Assembly (NCBI RefSeq): GCF_001620365.2
Contig: NZ_LQMT02000030.1
Location: forward strand, 94,812-158,811
Direction: 5' to 3'
Origin: Amycolatopsis keratiniphila subsp. keratiniphila
GTDB lineage: Bacteria; Actinomycetota; Actinomycetes; Mycobacteriales; Pseudonocardiaceae
Length of the DNA stretch: 64,000 nucleotides
Positions 1 to 8,845 of the stretch are shown here, piece after piece (within the stretch, counting starts at the first letter, position 1; every line of letters starts with the position of its first letter). Below the pieces are notes generated by a model that made no database searches, was not told where the DNA came from, and was given only the letters and a program-made list of their open reading frames with translations. Made by a program: the position numbers and the translations under genes.

Positions 1-92
1 CCGAAACGCCACTCACGAGGCCGGTTGGGCACCCGAGTGCGGCATCCGGTCACGCGAGTCACGCCCGTGCTCACGCCGCGCCCTGCGTTCCT

Positions 93-149
93 AGTCCGTG
101 AAGGCCTCCTTGAGGGAACCAGAGTCCCTCAAGGAGGCCTTCACGGACT
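93..149. repeat. Extragenic inverted repeat, family R1
   Basis: Perfect 25-bp arms (93-117 and 125-149) flank a 7-base loop. The arms contain the core GTGAAGGCCTCCTT that recurs through the window, here called family R1. It lies upstream of the DoxX-like gene. In RNA it would form a long GC-rich hairpin, so it may be a terminator of the gene to the left or a dispersed extragenic palindrome. Confidence 0.85.
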
Positions 150-262
150 TCCGGCCGGTAGGTATCCAAGGCACCTTTCGCCCTGAACCGAATCGCCACT
201 CACGACCCACTGGACCGAGGCACGCCTTGCCAGCCCCGCTCACCAGGAGAAAGATCCCCGGC

Positions 263-670
263 ATGTCCGGACGAAGCCTGCCCATCGGCTCGATCGTGCT
301 GTGGGTCGTGCGCATCGCGCTCGCAGCCGAGTTCCTCTACAGCGGCTACCTGCTGTTCTCGGGCGGCCACACCGAACAGGTCTTCGCCGAGATCGGGCTC
401 GGGCAGTGGCTCCGGTACGTCACCGGCGTGCTCGAGGTCGCCGGCGCGATCGGCCTGCTGATCCCCCGCTTCGGCGGGCCGTCGGCGTTGCTGCTGGCGG
501 GCGTCATGGTGGGCGCGAGCGTCACGGAACTGTTCATCCTCGCCAAGGGCGGCCCAGTCCTCCCGCTGATCCTGCTGATCGTCTGCGCGACACTGGCGTG
601 GTTCCTCCAGGATCAGACGCGCGCGCTGCTCGGGATCCAGCCGCCCGAAGACGGCGACGACGACCGCTAG
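263..670 (+). CDS. DoxX-like small membrane protein
   Basis: This 135-residue protein is almost entirely hydrophobic, with about four membrane segments and a short acidic C-terminus (EDGDDDR). Size and pattern fit the DoxX/DoxD-like family, whose biochemical role is usually unknown; some members are linked to thiol or quinone redox. ATG at 263 was chosen because an AGGAGA ribosome site lies just upstream. The same frame is open back to 98, but that part runs through the R1 repeat and is unlikely to be coding. The gene stands alone and is followed by about 300 bases of intergenic DNA. Confidence 0.75.
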   Translation: MSGRSLPIGSIVLWVVRIALAAEFLYSGYLLFSGGHTEQVFAEIGLGQWLRYVTGVLEVAGAIGLLIPRFGGPSALLLAGVMVGASVTELFILAKGGPVLPLILLIVCATLAWFLQDQTRALLGIQPPEDGDDDR

Positions 671-882
671 CCGAACGCGCGCCACCCTTACACCGAACGG
701 CGCAAAGCTCGCCCGCCGAATGCCCCGATCACCGGGACGGACAAAGAAAAACCGCATGTCAGTCCGCCTCGCGAGGCGCTGACGAGCAGACCGAAATCCG
801 ATCATCAGCGTGATCATCCGCTCACTCAAGGTTATGGATTGCGGCTCGTTTACAACGAACCGGCCACCCGCTTGACAGTCGG

Positions 883-922
883 AGTGGTACGTACCACGCT
901 GCCCGCATTGGTCTACACCATT
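883..922 (+). promoter_or_regulatory. Two DasR-like boxes upstream of dasA
   Basis: Two palindromes with TGGT-N4-ACCA architecture lie at 885-896 and 909-920, centred 24 bases apart. The second matches 14 of 16 positions of the Streptomyces dre consensus (AYTGGTCTAGACCAST) over 907-922. A TTGACA hexamer at 872-877 is a possible -35. DasR is a GntR/HutC repressor responding to glucosamine-6-phosphate, which fits the operon that follows. The rest of the 671-968 spacer shows nothing else recognisable. Confidence 0.7.
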
Positions 923-968
923 TTGTGGGAGCTCGGCATGGTGGCCGGGCATCGAAAGGACGGCACGA

Positions 969-2261
969 GTGAAGCGCTGGCTCAAGATGGCTGCGGGCGC
1001 CGCCGCCATCACCCTCGCGACGGCGGGCTGCGCCGGTTCCGGCAGTGGCGACAGCACGAATTCGAGCGCTGCGGCCTCGAACGGCTCGCTCACGGTCTGG
1101 CTCATGACGGGGACCGCCCCCGAAGCACTGACGAACTCGCTCCACAAGGAATTCGAAGACGCGCACCCCGGCGTCAAGGTCAAGTACGAGATCCAGCAGT
1201 GGAACGGCATCCAGCAGAAGCTGACCACCGCGCTGGCCAGTGACAACCCGCCGGACGTGATCGAGCTGGGCAACACCCAGACCCCCGCGTTCGCGAACCA
1301 GGGCGTGCTCGCCGACCTCACCTCGAGCGTGAACGACTTCAACGGCGCGCAGTGGCTGCAGGGCCTCAAGGCTTCGGGCGAGTTCGACGGCAAGACCTAC
1401 GGCGTCCCGTTCTACGCGGCCAACCGCGAGGTCATCTACCGCAAGGACATGTTCGAGCAGGCGGGCATCACCGCGACGCCGAAGACGCGCGCGGAGTGGC
1501 TCGACGCGATCACCAAGCTCAAGGCCAAGTTCGGCAGCGACCCCGAGTTCCAGGCCCTCTACCACCCCGGCCAGAACTGGTACGAGCTGCTGTCCTACAT
1601 CTGGGACGAGGGCGGCGACATCGCCCAGGCCAACGGCAAGTCCTTCAAGTCGACCCTGGACTCCCCGCAGGCGAAGGCCGGGCTCGAGTTCTACAAGCAG
1701 CTCACCGACGCTTCGGGCACCAAGGCCCCGAAGGACGCCGACGAGGCCACCCCGCAGCAGGCCGGCATCTACGGCGCGGGCAAGGTCGCGATGATGATCG
1801 GTGTCCCGGGTGAGGTCGACACCGCGGCGAAGACCGACCCGAAGATCAAGGAGAAGTCGGGCGCCTTCGCGATCCCGGGCAAGACCGCCGACAAGTCGGC
1901 CCCGGTCTTCCTCGGCGGCTCGAACCTGGTCATCCCGGCCAACAGCAAGAACGCGGCCGCGGCGAAGGACTACGTCAAGCTGTTCTCCACCCCGAAGTAC
2001 CAGACCGAGCTGGCCAAGGCCGGTTACGTCCCCGGTACCTCGACCGACGTGTCCGCGCTCGACGCGAACCCGCTCACCAAGGTGATGGCCGAGGCTTCCA
2101 AGAACGGCCGCGCCGTGCCGACCAGCCCCAAGTGGGGTGACGTCGAGTCCGGTCAGAACCCGATCAAGGACATGCTGACCGCCTACCTGACCGGAACGAA
2201 GACGCTCGACCAGGCGACCGCCGACGCCAACGCAGCGCTCGACAAGCTCATCGGCGGATGA
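969..2261 (+). CDS. dasA: Sugar ABC transporter substrate-binding lipoprotein, DasA-like
   Basis: Binds an oligosaccharide outside the cell and delivers it to the permeases encoded next. The 430-residue product starts with a basic, hydrophobic signal and a lipobox ending at Cys21 (TAGC), then a Ser/Gly/Asn-rich linker and a family-1 extracellular solute-binding fold. GTG at 969 is preceded by GAAAGGA. Gene order (binding protein, two permeases, GH3 hexosaminidase) and the DasR-like boxes match Streptomyces dasABC-dasD, which imports chitobiose. No ATPase is encoded; das systems are known to share MsiK. The substrate is inferred from context, not from binding residues. Confidence 0.82.
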   Translation: MKRWLKMAAGAAAITLATAGCAGSGSGDSTNSSAAASNGSLTVWLMTGTAPEALTNSLHKEFEDAHPGVKVKYEIQQWNGIQQKLTTALASDNPPDVIELGNTQTPAFANQGVLADLTSSVNDFNGAQWLQGLKASGEFDGKTYGVPFYAANREVIYRKDMFEQAGITATPKTRAEWLDAITKLKAKFGSDPEFQALYHPGQNWYELLSYIWDEGGDIAQANGKSFKSTLDSPQAKAGLEFYKQLTDASGTKAPKDADEATPQQAGIYGAGKVAMMIGVPGEVDTAAKTDPKIKEKSGAFAIPGKTADKSAPVFLGGSNLVIPANSKNAAAAKDYVKLFSTPKYQTELAKAGYVPGTSTDVSALDANPLTKVMAEASKNGRAVPTSPKWGDVESGQNPIKDMLTAYLTGTKTLDQATADANAALDKLIGG

Positions 2262-3244
2262 CCACGACGAAAGATGTGACGATGCCGGCGGGGGCCACCC
2301 CGCCGGCATCGCCGCGCATCAAACCCCCGAAGTCGAACCGGCGCCTCCGCCTCGGCGAGCGGACGGCGCCGTACCTGCTGATCCTTCCCGCGCTGGTCGC
2401 GATCCTGGTCCTGCTGGGCTGGCCGACGCTGCAGCTGATCGGGATCAGTCTCCGCAAGCTCGACCTCCGTGAGCTGGTCTCCGGGGAGATGGTCTGGGTC
2501 GGATTCGAGAACTTCTCCGAGATCCTGTCCGACTCGGAATTCTGGGAGATCACCGTCCGGACGCTGGTGTTCACCGCGTCGGTCGTCATCCTCACCCTGC
2601 TGCTCGCGCTGCTCATGGCGGTGCTGATGCGGCATCTCAACCCGGTGGTCCGGGTGATCGTGCAGGTCGCGCTGATCCTCGCGTGGGCGACGCCGGTGGT
2701 CGCGACGACCACGGTGTTCCAGTGGATCTTCGACCAGCAGTACGGCATCTTGAACAAGACGCTCGCGAAACTCGGTTTCGAGAGCTTCATCGGGCATTCG
2801 TGGTTCTCCACCGGCCCGAGCACGCTCACCGTCATCGGGATCCTGGTGGTCTGGCAGGCCGTGCCGTTCGTGGCGTTCACGCTCTACGCCGGGCTCCTCG
2901 GCGTTCCCAAGGAGCAGTACGAGGCCGCGGGGATCGACGGCGCCAACGCCTGGCAGGCGTTCTGGGCGGTCAGCTGGCCGGCGATCCGGCCGATCCTGAC
3001 CATGGTCACGTTCCTGTCGGTGCTGTGGGACTTCAAGTTGTTCGCCCAGGTGTGGGCGATCCGTCAAGGCGGGCCGGACGGCGCAAGCACGACGCTGCCG
3101 GTCTACATGTACCTCAAGGGCCTCGCGGGCAACCACTTCGGCCTGGCGGCCACCGCCGCCCTGCTGATGATGCTCGTGCTGATCCTGCTCACCGCCCGGT
3201 ACGTCCAGCTGCTGGTGCGCACGAAGGAGGCCGACCTGTCATGA
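2258..3244 (+). CDS. dasB: Sugar ABC transporter permease, DasB-like
   Basis: MalF-type inner-membrane permease of 328 residues with about six membrane helices and a cytoplasmic EAA loop starting near residue 218 (YEAAGIDGA), which contacts the ATPase. The ATG overlaps the dasA stop codon by 4 bases (ATGA), so the two are translationally coupled. The N-terminal 30 residues are Pro/Lys/Arg-rich and cytoplasmic. The chito-oligosaccharide role is taken from operon order and the upstream boxes. Confidence 0.82.
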   Translation: MTTTKDVTMPAGATPPASPRIKPPKSNRRLRLGERTAPYLLILPALVAILVLLGWPTLQLIGISLRKLDLRELVSGEMVWVGFENFSEILSDSEFWEITVRTLVFTASVVILTLLLALLMAVLMRHLNPVVRVIVQVALILAWATPVVATTTVFQWIFDQQYGILNKTLAKLGFESFIGHSWFSTGPSTLTVIGILVVWQAVPFVAFTLYAGLLGVPKEQYEAAGIDGANAWQAFWAVSWPAIRPILTMVTFLSVLWDFKLFAQVWAIRQGGPDGASTTLPVYMYLKGLAGNHFGLAATAALLMMLVLILLTARYVQLLVRTKEADLS

Positions 3245-4071
3245 GGAAGTCCCTGACCCAGCGGATCGGCCTCGGCACGCTCGGCGTGGTCGTGGCCCTG
3301 CTGTTCGTCTTCCCGACGTACTGGATGTTCACCTCGTCGCTGAAGACCCCGGGCCAGGTCCTGTCCCCGGACTACGACCTCGTCCCGCTTTCGGTGACGT
3401 TCGAGAACTTCGTCTCGGCGCTGACGAAACCCGGTTTCACCACCTACCTCGCCAACAGCCTGATCGTCACGCTCGGCGCGGTGCTGTGCTCGCTCGTCGC
3501 GGGCGTGCTGGCCGCGGTTCCCTTGTCCCGTATGCGTTTCCGTGGACGCAAGGGGTTCCTGCTGCTGGTGCTCGTCGCGCAGCTGGCGCCGTTCGAAGCG
3601 CTGCTGATCCCGATGTACCTGCTGATGCGCGACGCCGGGCTGCTCAACCAGCTGCCTTCGCTGCTGCTGGTGTACTTCGCGGCGACGCTGCCTTTCACGT
3701 GCTGGATGCTCTACGGCTTCGTCAACGGCATCCCGTACGACCTCGAAGAGGCCGCGATGATCGACGGGTGCAGCCGGGCGGGTGCCTTCCGCCGGGTGAC
3801 GCTGCCGCTGCTCGCGCCCGGACTGGTGACCACGTCGGTGTTCAGCTTCATCACCGCGTGGAACGAGTTCCTGTTCGCGTTCGTGTTCATGCGCGACCAG
3901 AACAAGCAGACGCTGCCGGTGTGGCTCTCGTCGTTCCGGACGGCGTTCTCCGTGGACTGGGGCGGCATCATGGCGGCGTCGGTGATCTACGCCGTGCCCG
4001 CGCTGGTGTTCTTCATCATCGTCCAGCGCAAGCTCGTGTCCAACCTGACCGCAGGCGCAGTGAAGGGGTAA
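3241..4071 (+). CDS. dasC: Sugar ABC transporter permease, DasC-like
   Basis: MalG-type permease of 276 residues. It has six predicted helices and an EAA motif near residues 167-175 (EEAAMIDGC). ATG at 3241 overlaps the dasB stop by 4 bases. The frame is open further upstream, but that part is a shadow of dasB. It pairs with DasB to form the membrane pore. The next gene starts 3 bases after its stop, so the operon continues. Confidence 0.82.
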   Translation: MRKSLTQRIGLGTLGVVVALLFVFPTYWMFTSSLKTPGQVLSPDYDLVPLSVTFENFVSALTKPGFTTYLANSLIVTLGAVLCSLVAGVLAAVPLSRMRFRGRKGFLLLVLVAQLAPFEALLIPMYLLMRDAGLLNQLPSLLLVYFAATLPFTCWMLYGFVNGIPYDLEEAAMIDGCSRAGAFRRVTLPLLAPGLVTTSVFSFITAWNEFLFAFVFMRDQNKQTLPVWLSSFRTAFSVDWGGIMAASVIYAVPALVFFIIVQRKLVSNLTAGAVKG

Positions 4072-4074
4072 TCC

Positions 4075-5517
4075 TTGTCTTCACCGGAAAAGCTCGCCGC
4101 ATCCGTTCTCGTATCGGGCTTCGACGGCACCACCGCGCCGGATTGGCTGCGCCGCAAGGTGGCGGACGGTCTCGGCGGCGCGATCCTGTTCGGCCGCAAC
4201 GTGGTCGACGACGAGCAGGTGGCCGCGCTGAGCGCGCAGCTGCGGGCGGAACGGCCCGACGTGCTCGTCGGCATCGACGAGGAGGGCGGTGACGTCACTC
4301 GGCTCGACGTCGCCACCGGCTCGTTCGTGCCGGGACCACTCGCACTCGGCGCCGCGGACGACGTCGAGCTGACGACCTCGGTCGCGGCGGCGCTCGGCGA
4401 GCGGCTGGCCGCGTGCGGGGTGACGATCAGTTTCGCCCCGTGCGCGGATCTCACGCTGGCGGCCGAAGATCCCTCGATCGGCGTCCGGGCGTTCGGTTCG
4501 GATCCGGTGAAGGCGTCGCCGCATGTGGCGGCGTTCATCACCGGGCTGCAGAAGTACGGCGTGGCCGCGTCGGCCAAGCATTTCCCCGGGCACGGGGCGG
4601 CGACGGACGATTCGCACCACGCGCTGCCGGTGCTGCCCAGGACCGAGGCGGAACTGCACGAGATCGAACTCGTCCCGTTCAAGGCGGCGATCGCGGCGGG
4701 GGTGCGCGCGGTGATGACCGGGCACCTCGTCGTGCCCGCGTGGGGTGAGCTGCCCGCGACGCTCAACCCGAAGGCGCTCACCGACGTCCTGCGCGGCGAG
4801 CTCGGCTTCACCGGCGCGGTCATCACCGACGCGCTGGACATGGGCGCCGTCGCGGGCGAACTCGGCAAGACCGAGGGCGTCGGACGGGCGTCGGTGCGGG
4901 CGCTGATCGCCGGCGCCGACGCGCTGTGCCTCGGCGGGGTGTCGTTCGAAGAGGACGAGCTGAACCGGATCGCGGCGGTCATCGCGGCCGCCGTCGAGTC
5001 CGGTGAGCTGCCGCTGGAGCGACTGGTGGAGGCGTCGGAGCGGGTCGCCGCGCTCGGCACTCCCCCGGTGTCGACGCCGATCTCCCCGGTGGATCACCGG
5101 CTCGGCCTGGAGGCGGCGCGCAAGGCGTTGCGGATCCAGGGTTCGCCGAAGCTGGACGGGCCGCCGCTGGTGATCGACATCGAGACCGAGCCGATCATCG
5201 CGGCCGGACCAATGCCGTGGGGGCTCGGCTCGCATCTGACCGAGCTCGTGCCCGGCACCCGGGCGCTCAAGGTCGGCGCGGACGGGATCGCGACCGCGAT
5301 CGAGGCCGTCCACGGTGCCCGCGACCTCGTGGTGGTGACCCGCGAGGCGCACCGGCACCCGGAGGTCCGCGAGTTCCTGAGCTGGCTGCGCGAGTCCTCT
5401 GTGGACTACATCCGGGTCGAGACCGGCGTACCGGGACCGGAGACCGACGGCCCGCGGATCGACACGTTCAGCGGGTCCTACGTCAGCCTCCGGGCCGCCG
5501 CTGAGTACCTGGCCTGA
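4075..5517 (+). CDS. dasD: GH3 beta-N-acetylhexosaminidase, DasD/NagZ-like
   Basis: A 480-residue glycoside hydrolase family 3 enzyme expected to release GlcNAc from imported chito-oligosaccharides or muropeptide fragments. Family marks are KHFPGHG at residue 168, the Asp179-Ser-His181 dyad typical of NagZ-type GH3 enzymes, and ITDALDM at 250 with the nucleophile Asp252. No signal peptide is visible, so it should act in the cytoplasm on transported sugar. It starts with TTG behind GAAGGGG, 3 bases after dasC. Position as fourth gene matches dasD of Streptomyces. NagZ in wall recycling is the alternative reading. Confidence 0.82.
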   Translation: MSSPEKLAASVLVSGFDGTTAPDWLRRKVADGLGGAILFGRNVVDDEQVAALSAQLRAERPDVLVGIDEEGGDVTRLDVATGSFVPGPLALGAADDVELTTSVAAALGERLAACGVTISFAPCADLTLAAEDPSIGVRAFGSDPVKASPHVAAFITGLQKYGVAASAKHFPGHGAATDDSHHALPVLPRTEAELHEIELVPFKAAIAAGVRAVMTGHLVVPAWGELPATLNPKALTDVLRGELGFTGAVITDALDMGAVAGELGKTEGVGRASVRALIAGADALCLGGVSFEEDELNRIAAVIAAAVESGELPLERLVEASERVAALGTPPVSTPISPVDHRLGLEAARKALRIQGSPKLDGPPLVIDIETEPIIAAGPMPWGLGSHLTELVPGTRALKVGADGIATAIEAVHGARDLVVVTREAHRHPEVREFLSWLRESSVDYIRVETGVPGPETDGPRIDTFSGSYVSLRAAAEYLA

Positions 5518-5520
5518 TTT

Positions 5521-5575
5521 GCGCGTGAAGGCCCCCTTCCCTCGGCTCAGCCGAGGGAAGGGGGCCTTCACGCGC
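5521..5575. terminator. R1 hairpin after dasD
   Basis: Perfect 27-bp inverted repeat (5521-5547 and 5549-5575) with a single-base loop, 4 bases after the dasD stop. It is the longest perfect copy of family R1. Position at an operon end fits transcription termination, though it lacks a T-run. Confidence 0.8.
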
Positions 5576-5640
5576 GTTATTCGGTTGCGAGGCCGGAGCG
5601 GGGGTGTTGTAGTCCTGGGGATCGGTTCCCGGCCTAGGAG

Positions 5641-5748
5641 ATGATCGTCTTGCGAGTGACCACGTCCTTCCCTCAGGTAATTCCCGCCTACCTCAAGGAC
5701 GAGACCACTCGTGAAGACCCTCAATCTGGGGATTCTGGCGCATGTTGA
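5641..5748 (+). other. Possible leader ORF before the ribosomal protection gene
   Basis: A 35-codon open frame begins at an ATG directly after CTAGGAG and ends at a TGA inside the following gene, overlapping its GTG start in another frame. Tet(M)-type genes are often controlled by short leader ORFs. The Shine-Dalgarno sequence has no spacer here and the peptide has no known match, so this is only a candidate. Confidence 0.25.
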
Positions 5749-7612
5749 CGCCGGGAAGACGAGCCTGACCGAGCGGCTGTTGCACACCGCCGGGATCATC
5801 GGCGAGCTGGGCAGCGTCGACGACGGCAGCACACAGACCGACACGCTGGCACTCGAACGCGCCCGCGGTATCACCATCAAGGCGGCCGTGGTGTCGTTCG
5901 CCCTCGGCGACGTCACCGTCAACCTGATCGACACCCCCGGCCACCCCGATTTCATCGCCGAGGTCGAACGCGCGCTCGGCGTGCTCGACGGCGCGATCCT
6001 GGTGCTGTCGGCGGTCGAAGGCGTCCAAGCCCAGACCCGTGTCCTGATGCGGACCTTGCGGCGGCTGGGCATCCCGGTGCTGCTGTTCGTGAACAAACTG
6101 GACCGCCGCGGCGCCGATCCGGAGCGCGTGTTCCGGGAGATCACCGAGAAACTCACGGCGTCGGCGAGCACGATGGCTCCCGATCGGGTGATCGATCTGC
6201 TGGCGACGCTCGACGAGGACTTCCTCACCGAGTACCTCACCACCCCGGAGGCTTTCACGCCGTCGCGGCTCCGCGCCGAGCTCACCGCGAAGGTCGCCGA
6301 AGGTCTCGCTCATCCCGTCTACTTCGGGTCCGCGATCACCGGCGCCGGGATCGACGCGCTCCGCGACGGTATCGAGAACCTGTTGCCCAGCAAGGACGCC
6401 GACGTCCACGCGCCGCTGTCCGGCACGGTGTTCAAGGTCGAGCGCGCGCCGGGCGGCGAGAAGATCGCCTACGTGCGGCTGTTCTCCGGCAGCGTCGCCG
6501 TGCGCGACAAGGTCCCGCTCGGTGACGGCGAAGGCAAGGTCACCGCGATCAGCGTTTTCGACAACGGCTCGGCCGTGCCGTCCGCATCGGCCGAAGCCGG
6601 GCGGATCGCGAAGATTTCGGGGCTAGACGTCCGGATCGGCGACGTGCTCGGGGCCCGGCCGCCGATGCGGGAAGCGCGGTTCTCGCCGCCGACGCTGGAA
6701 ACCGTCGTCTCGCCGGTGCGCCCGGCCGATCGCGGGCCGCTGCATCAGGCGCTCACCCGGCTGACGGAACAGGATCCGCTGATCGGCCTGCGGCACGACG
6801 AGGTCCGCCAGGAGACTTCCGTTTCGCTGTACGGAGAAGTGCAGAAGGAGGTCATACAGGCGACGCTCGCGGACGAGTACGGCATCGACGTCACGTTCAG
6901 CGAGACGACCACGATCTGCGTCGAACGGGTCCGCGGCACCGGGTCGGCCGTCGAACTCATCGGCACGGCGTCGAATCCCTTTCTGGCCACCGTCGGACTG
7001 CGCGTCGAACCGGGAAGCGGGTTCTCGTTCCGTCTGGAGGTCGAACTCGGCTCGATGCCGTATTCCTTCGTCAAAGCCGTGGAGGACACGGTGAGGAAGA
7101 CGCTGCGCGAAGGCATCCACGGCTGGGAAGTGCCCGACTGCGTCGTGACGATGACGCATTCCGGCTACTACGCCAGACAAAGCCACGCTCACGGCACCTT
7201 CGACAAGAGCATGTCCAGCACCGCGGGCGACTTCCGGGATCTGACGCCACTGGTGCTGATGGCGGCGCTGCGCGAGGCCGGGACGACCGTGCACGAACCG
7301 CTGCACCGGTTCACCCTGCAGACCCCGGCCGACACGCTCGGCCCGGTGACCGCACTGCTCGCGCGGGCACGCGCCGTCCCGCGGACGACGCTCACGAAAG
7401 GCGGGACGGCCGAGCTCGAAGGCGAGATCCCGGCGGCGAAAACCCATGAGGTGCACCAGCTTCTGCCCTCGGCGACCCGAGGCGAAGGCACGATGGAGAC
7501 GACGTTCGACGGCTACCGGCCCGTCCGGGGAGCGGCGCCGTCGCGATCGAGGACCGATCACAACCCGTTGGAACGCAAGGAATATCTGTTACGCGTGCTG
7601 CGGCGCGTCTGA
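5711..7612 (+). CDS. TetM/OtrA-like ribosomal protection GTPase
   Basis: A 633-residue translational GTPase of the EF-G type. The G domain shows AHVDAGKTS near residue 10, DTPGHPDF near 75 and NKLD near 128, followed by EF-G-like domains II-V. Length fits Tet(M) (about 640) and Streptomyces OtrA rather than EF-G (about 700). Such proteins release tetracycline from the ribosome. In actinomycetes the family also has members whose resistance role is unproven, so drug specificity is inferred. GTG at 5711 has AAGGACGAG upstream. The gene is flanked on the left by an R1 hairpin and is transcribed with the LLM gene 15 bases later. Confidence 0.8.
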   Translation: MKTLNLGILAHVDAGKTSLTERLLHTAGIIGELGSVDDGSTQTDTLALERARGITIKAAVVSFALGDVTVNLIDTPGHPDFIAEVERALGVLDGAILVLSAVEGVQAQTRVLMRTLRRLGIPVLLFVNKLDRRGADPERVFREITEKLTASASTMAPDRVIDLLATLDEDFLTEYLTTPEAFTPSRLRAELTAKVAEGLAHPVYFGSAITGAGIDALRDGIENLLPSKDADVHAPLSGTVFKVERAPGGEKIAYVRLFSGSVAVRDKVPLGDGEGKVTAISVFDNGSAVPSASAEAGRIAKISGLDVRIGDVLGARPPMREARFSPPTLETVVSPVRPADRGPLHQALTRLTEQDPLIGLRHDEVRQETSVSLYGEVQKEVIQATLADEYGIDVTFSETTTICVERVRGTGSAVELIGTASNPFLATVGLRVEPGSGFSFRLEVELGSMPYSFVKAVEDTVRKTLREGIHGWEVPDCVVTMTHSGYYARQSHAHGTFDKSMSSTAGDFRDLTPLVLMAALREAGTTVHEPLHRFTLQTPADTLGPVTALLARARAVPRTTLTKGGTAELEGEIPAAKTHEVHQLLPSATRGEGTMETTFDGYRPVRGAAPSRSRTDHNPLERKEYLLRVLRRV

Positions 7613-7627
7613 AGAACGGAGAACGTC

Positions 7628-8581
7628 ATGGTCTCACGGCTCGGGGTCAGGATCCCGCGCGAGCTGCCGGCCGCCCGGCTGAAGAGCCTGGCCCAGCGCG
7701 CGGAGCAGGAAGGCTTGGACGAGGTCTGGATCGTCGAGGACTGCTTCTACGCGGGCGGGATCGCGACGGCGTCGGCGGTGCTGGCGGCGACCGAGAAGAT
7801 CACGCTCGGCATCGGCATCATGCCCGCCGTGGCGAGGAACCCGGCCATCGCGGCGATGGAGATCGCGGCGATGGCGGAGCTGTACCCGGGACGGCTGATC
7901 GCCGGGTTCGGGCACGGGGTGCCGAGCTGGATGCGGCAGATCGACGCGTGGCCGAAGTCGGCGCTGGCCGCGTTCGAGGAGACGCTGACGGTCATCCGGC
8001 GGCTGCTGGCGGGTGAGCGGGTTTCCTTCGAGGGCAAGCACGTCCGGCTCGACGGGGTCGAATTGGAGTTCCCGCCCGCGCTGCCGCCGAAGCTCGTCGC
8101 CGGCGTCCGCGGCCCGAAGTCGCTCGCGGCGGCGGGCCGGGTCGCCGACGGGACGCTCCTCGCCGAACCGGCGACTCCGGAGTACGTCCGCGCGACGCGG
8201 GACCTGATCGGCGTCGAAAGCCATTCGATCGCCACCTACAACTGGCTGGCCCTCGACGCCGATCCCGAGCGGGCCCGCGAACGCGCCCGGTCCGACGTCG
8301 CGTCCGCGATCGGGCCGAACTCCGGCCCGGCATTGGAGCCGCTGGACTTCGGCGCCGAACTGCTGGCCGAGGTGAAGGCCGCCACCGACCGCGAAGACCT
8401 GGCGCGGCGGTTGCGGCCCGAGTGGATCGACAGGCTGAGCATCAGCGGCCCGCTCGACCGGTGCGTCGAGCAGATCCGCGCGCTGTACGCGGCCGGGACC
8501 GAGTCGGTCATCCTGCTCGGCGAGCCGGAAGAGGAGTCCTTCGCCGCCGCGGGCCGGATCGCCTCGGCCCTGCGCGGCTGA
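7628..8581 (+). CDS. LLM-class (probably F420-dependent) oxidoreductase
   Basis: A 317-residue luciferase-like TIM-barrel protein. The N-terminal LGVRIPRELP and the GIGIMPAVARNP and ELYPGR(L)IAGFGHG blocks are typical of actinobacterial F420-dependent LLM oxidoreductases. Substrate is unknown. It starts 15 bases after the GTPase gene behind AACGGAGAACGTC, so co-transcription is likely. No partner reductase is adjacent, which favours F420 over FMN. Confidence 0.78.
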   Translation: MVSRLGVRIPRELPAARLKSLAQRAEQEGLDEVWIVEDCFYAGGIATASAVLAATEKITLGIGIMPAVARNPAIAAMEIAAMAELYPGRLIAGFGHGVPSWMRQIDAWPKSALAAFEETLTVIRRLLAGERVSFEGKHVRLDGVELEFPPALPPKLVAGVRGPKSLAAAGRVADGTLLAEPATPEYVRATRDLIGVESHSIATYNWLALDADPERARERARSDVASAIGPNSGPALEPLDFGAELLAEVKAATDREDLARRLRPEWIDRLSISGPLDRCVEQIRALYAAGTESVILLGEPEEESFAAAGRIASALRG

Positions 8582-8587
8582 CCCCTT

Positions 8588-8611
8588 CCGCATTTCGTCC
8601 TATGAATGCGG
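8588..8611. repeat. Short palindrome, family R4 (degenerate)
   Basis: Arms CCGCATT (8588-8594) and AATGCGG (8605-8611) flank TCGTCCTATG, resembling the R4 element found at 8779 and 20176. It begins 7 bases after the LLM gene stop. Confidence 0.5.
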
Positions 8612-8632
8612 TCGGGGGCGGCGGTGCCTGAG

Positions 8633-8679
8633 GTGAAGGGTACTTTCCCCACATCTGATGCGGCGAAAGCTCCCTTCAC
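8633..8679. repeat. R1-like imperfect inverted repeat
   Basis: GTGAAGGG at 8633 and CCCTTCAC at 8672-8679 bound imperfect 16-base arms (8633-8648 and 8664-8679). Together with 8704-8755 it fills the spacer between the LLM gene and the convergent dehydrogenase gene. Confidence 0.6.
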
Positions 8680-8703
8680 AACATCCAAGCGACCGTGGGC
8701 ACC

Positions 8704-8755
8704 GTCGTGAAGGCCTCCTTGGGGACGTTAGATGTCTCAAGGGTGGCCTTCAGGA
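8704..8755. repeat. R1 inverted repeat, decayed copy
   Basis: GTGAAGGCCTCCTTGGGGA on the left and an imperfect complement ending near 8755 form a mismatched hairpin. It looks like a drifting member of family R1. Confidence 0.6.
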
Positions 8756-8778
8756 CATCGCCGGGCCCTGCCCCAAGC

Positions 8779-8845
8779 ACCGCATTTAGAGGACTAAATG
8801 CGGTCCTTGCACACGCAACGACCGCGTTTAGTCCTCTGGATGCGG
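8779..8845. repeat. R4 palindromes, double copy
   Basis: A 10-bp inverted repeat (8779-8788 and 8795-8804) around GAGGAC is followed by a second, inverted version at 8821-8845. The two copies can also pair with each other. The distal copy runs over the last codons of the minus-strand dehydrogenase gene (stop at 8828). Confidence 0.65.

Noticed and set aside
1..92. Possible gene end or RNA at the left edge
   Set aside because: Only short CTCACG/CACGCGAG-like motifs related to the spacer after parC are visible; no frame or RNA fold could be supported.
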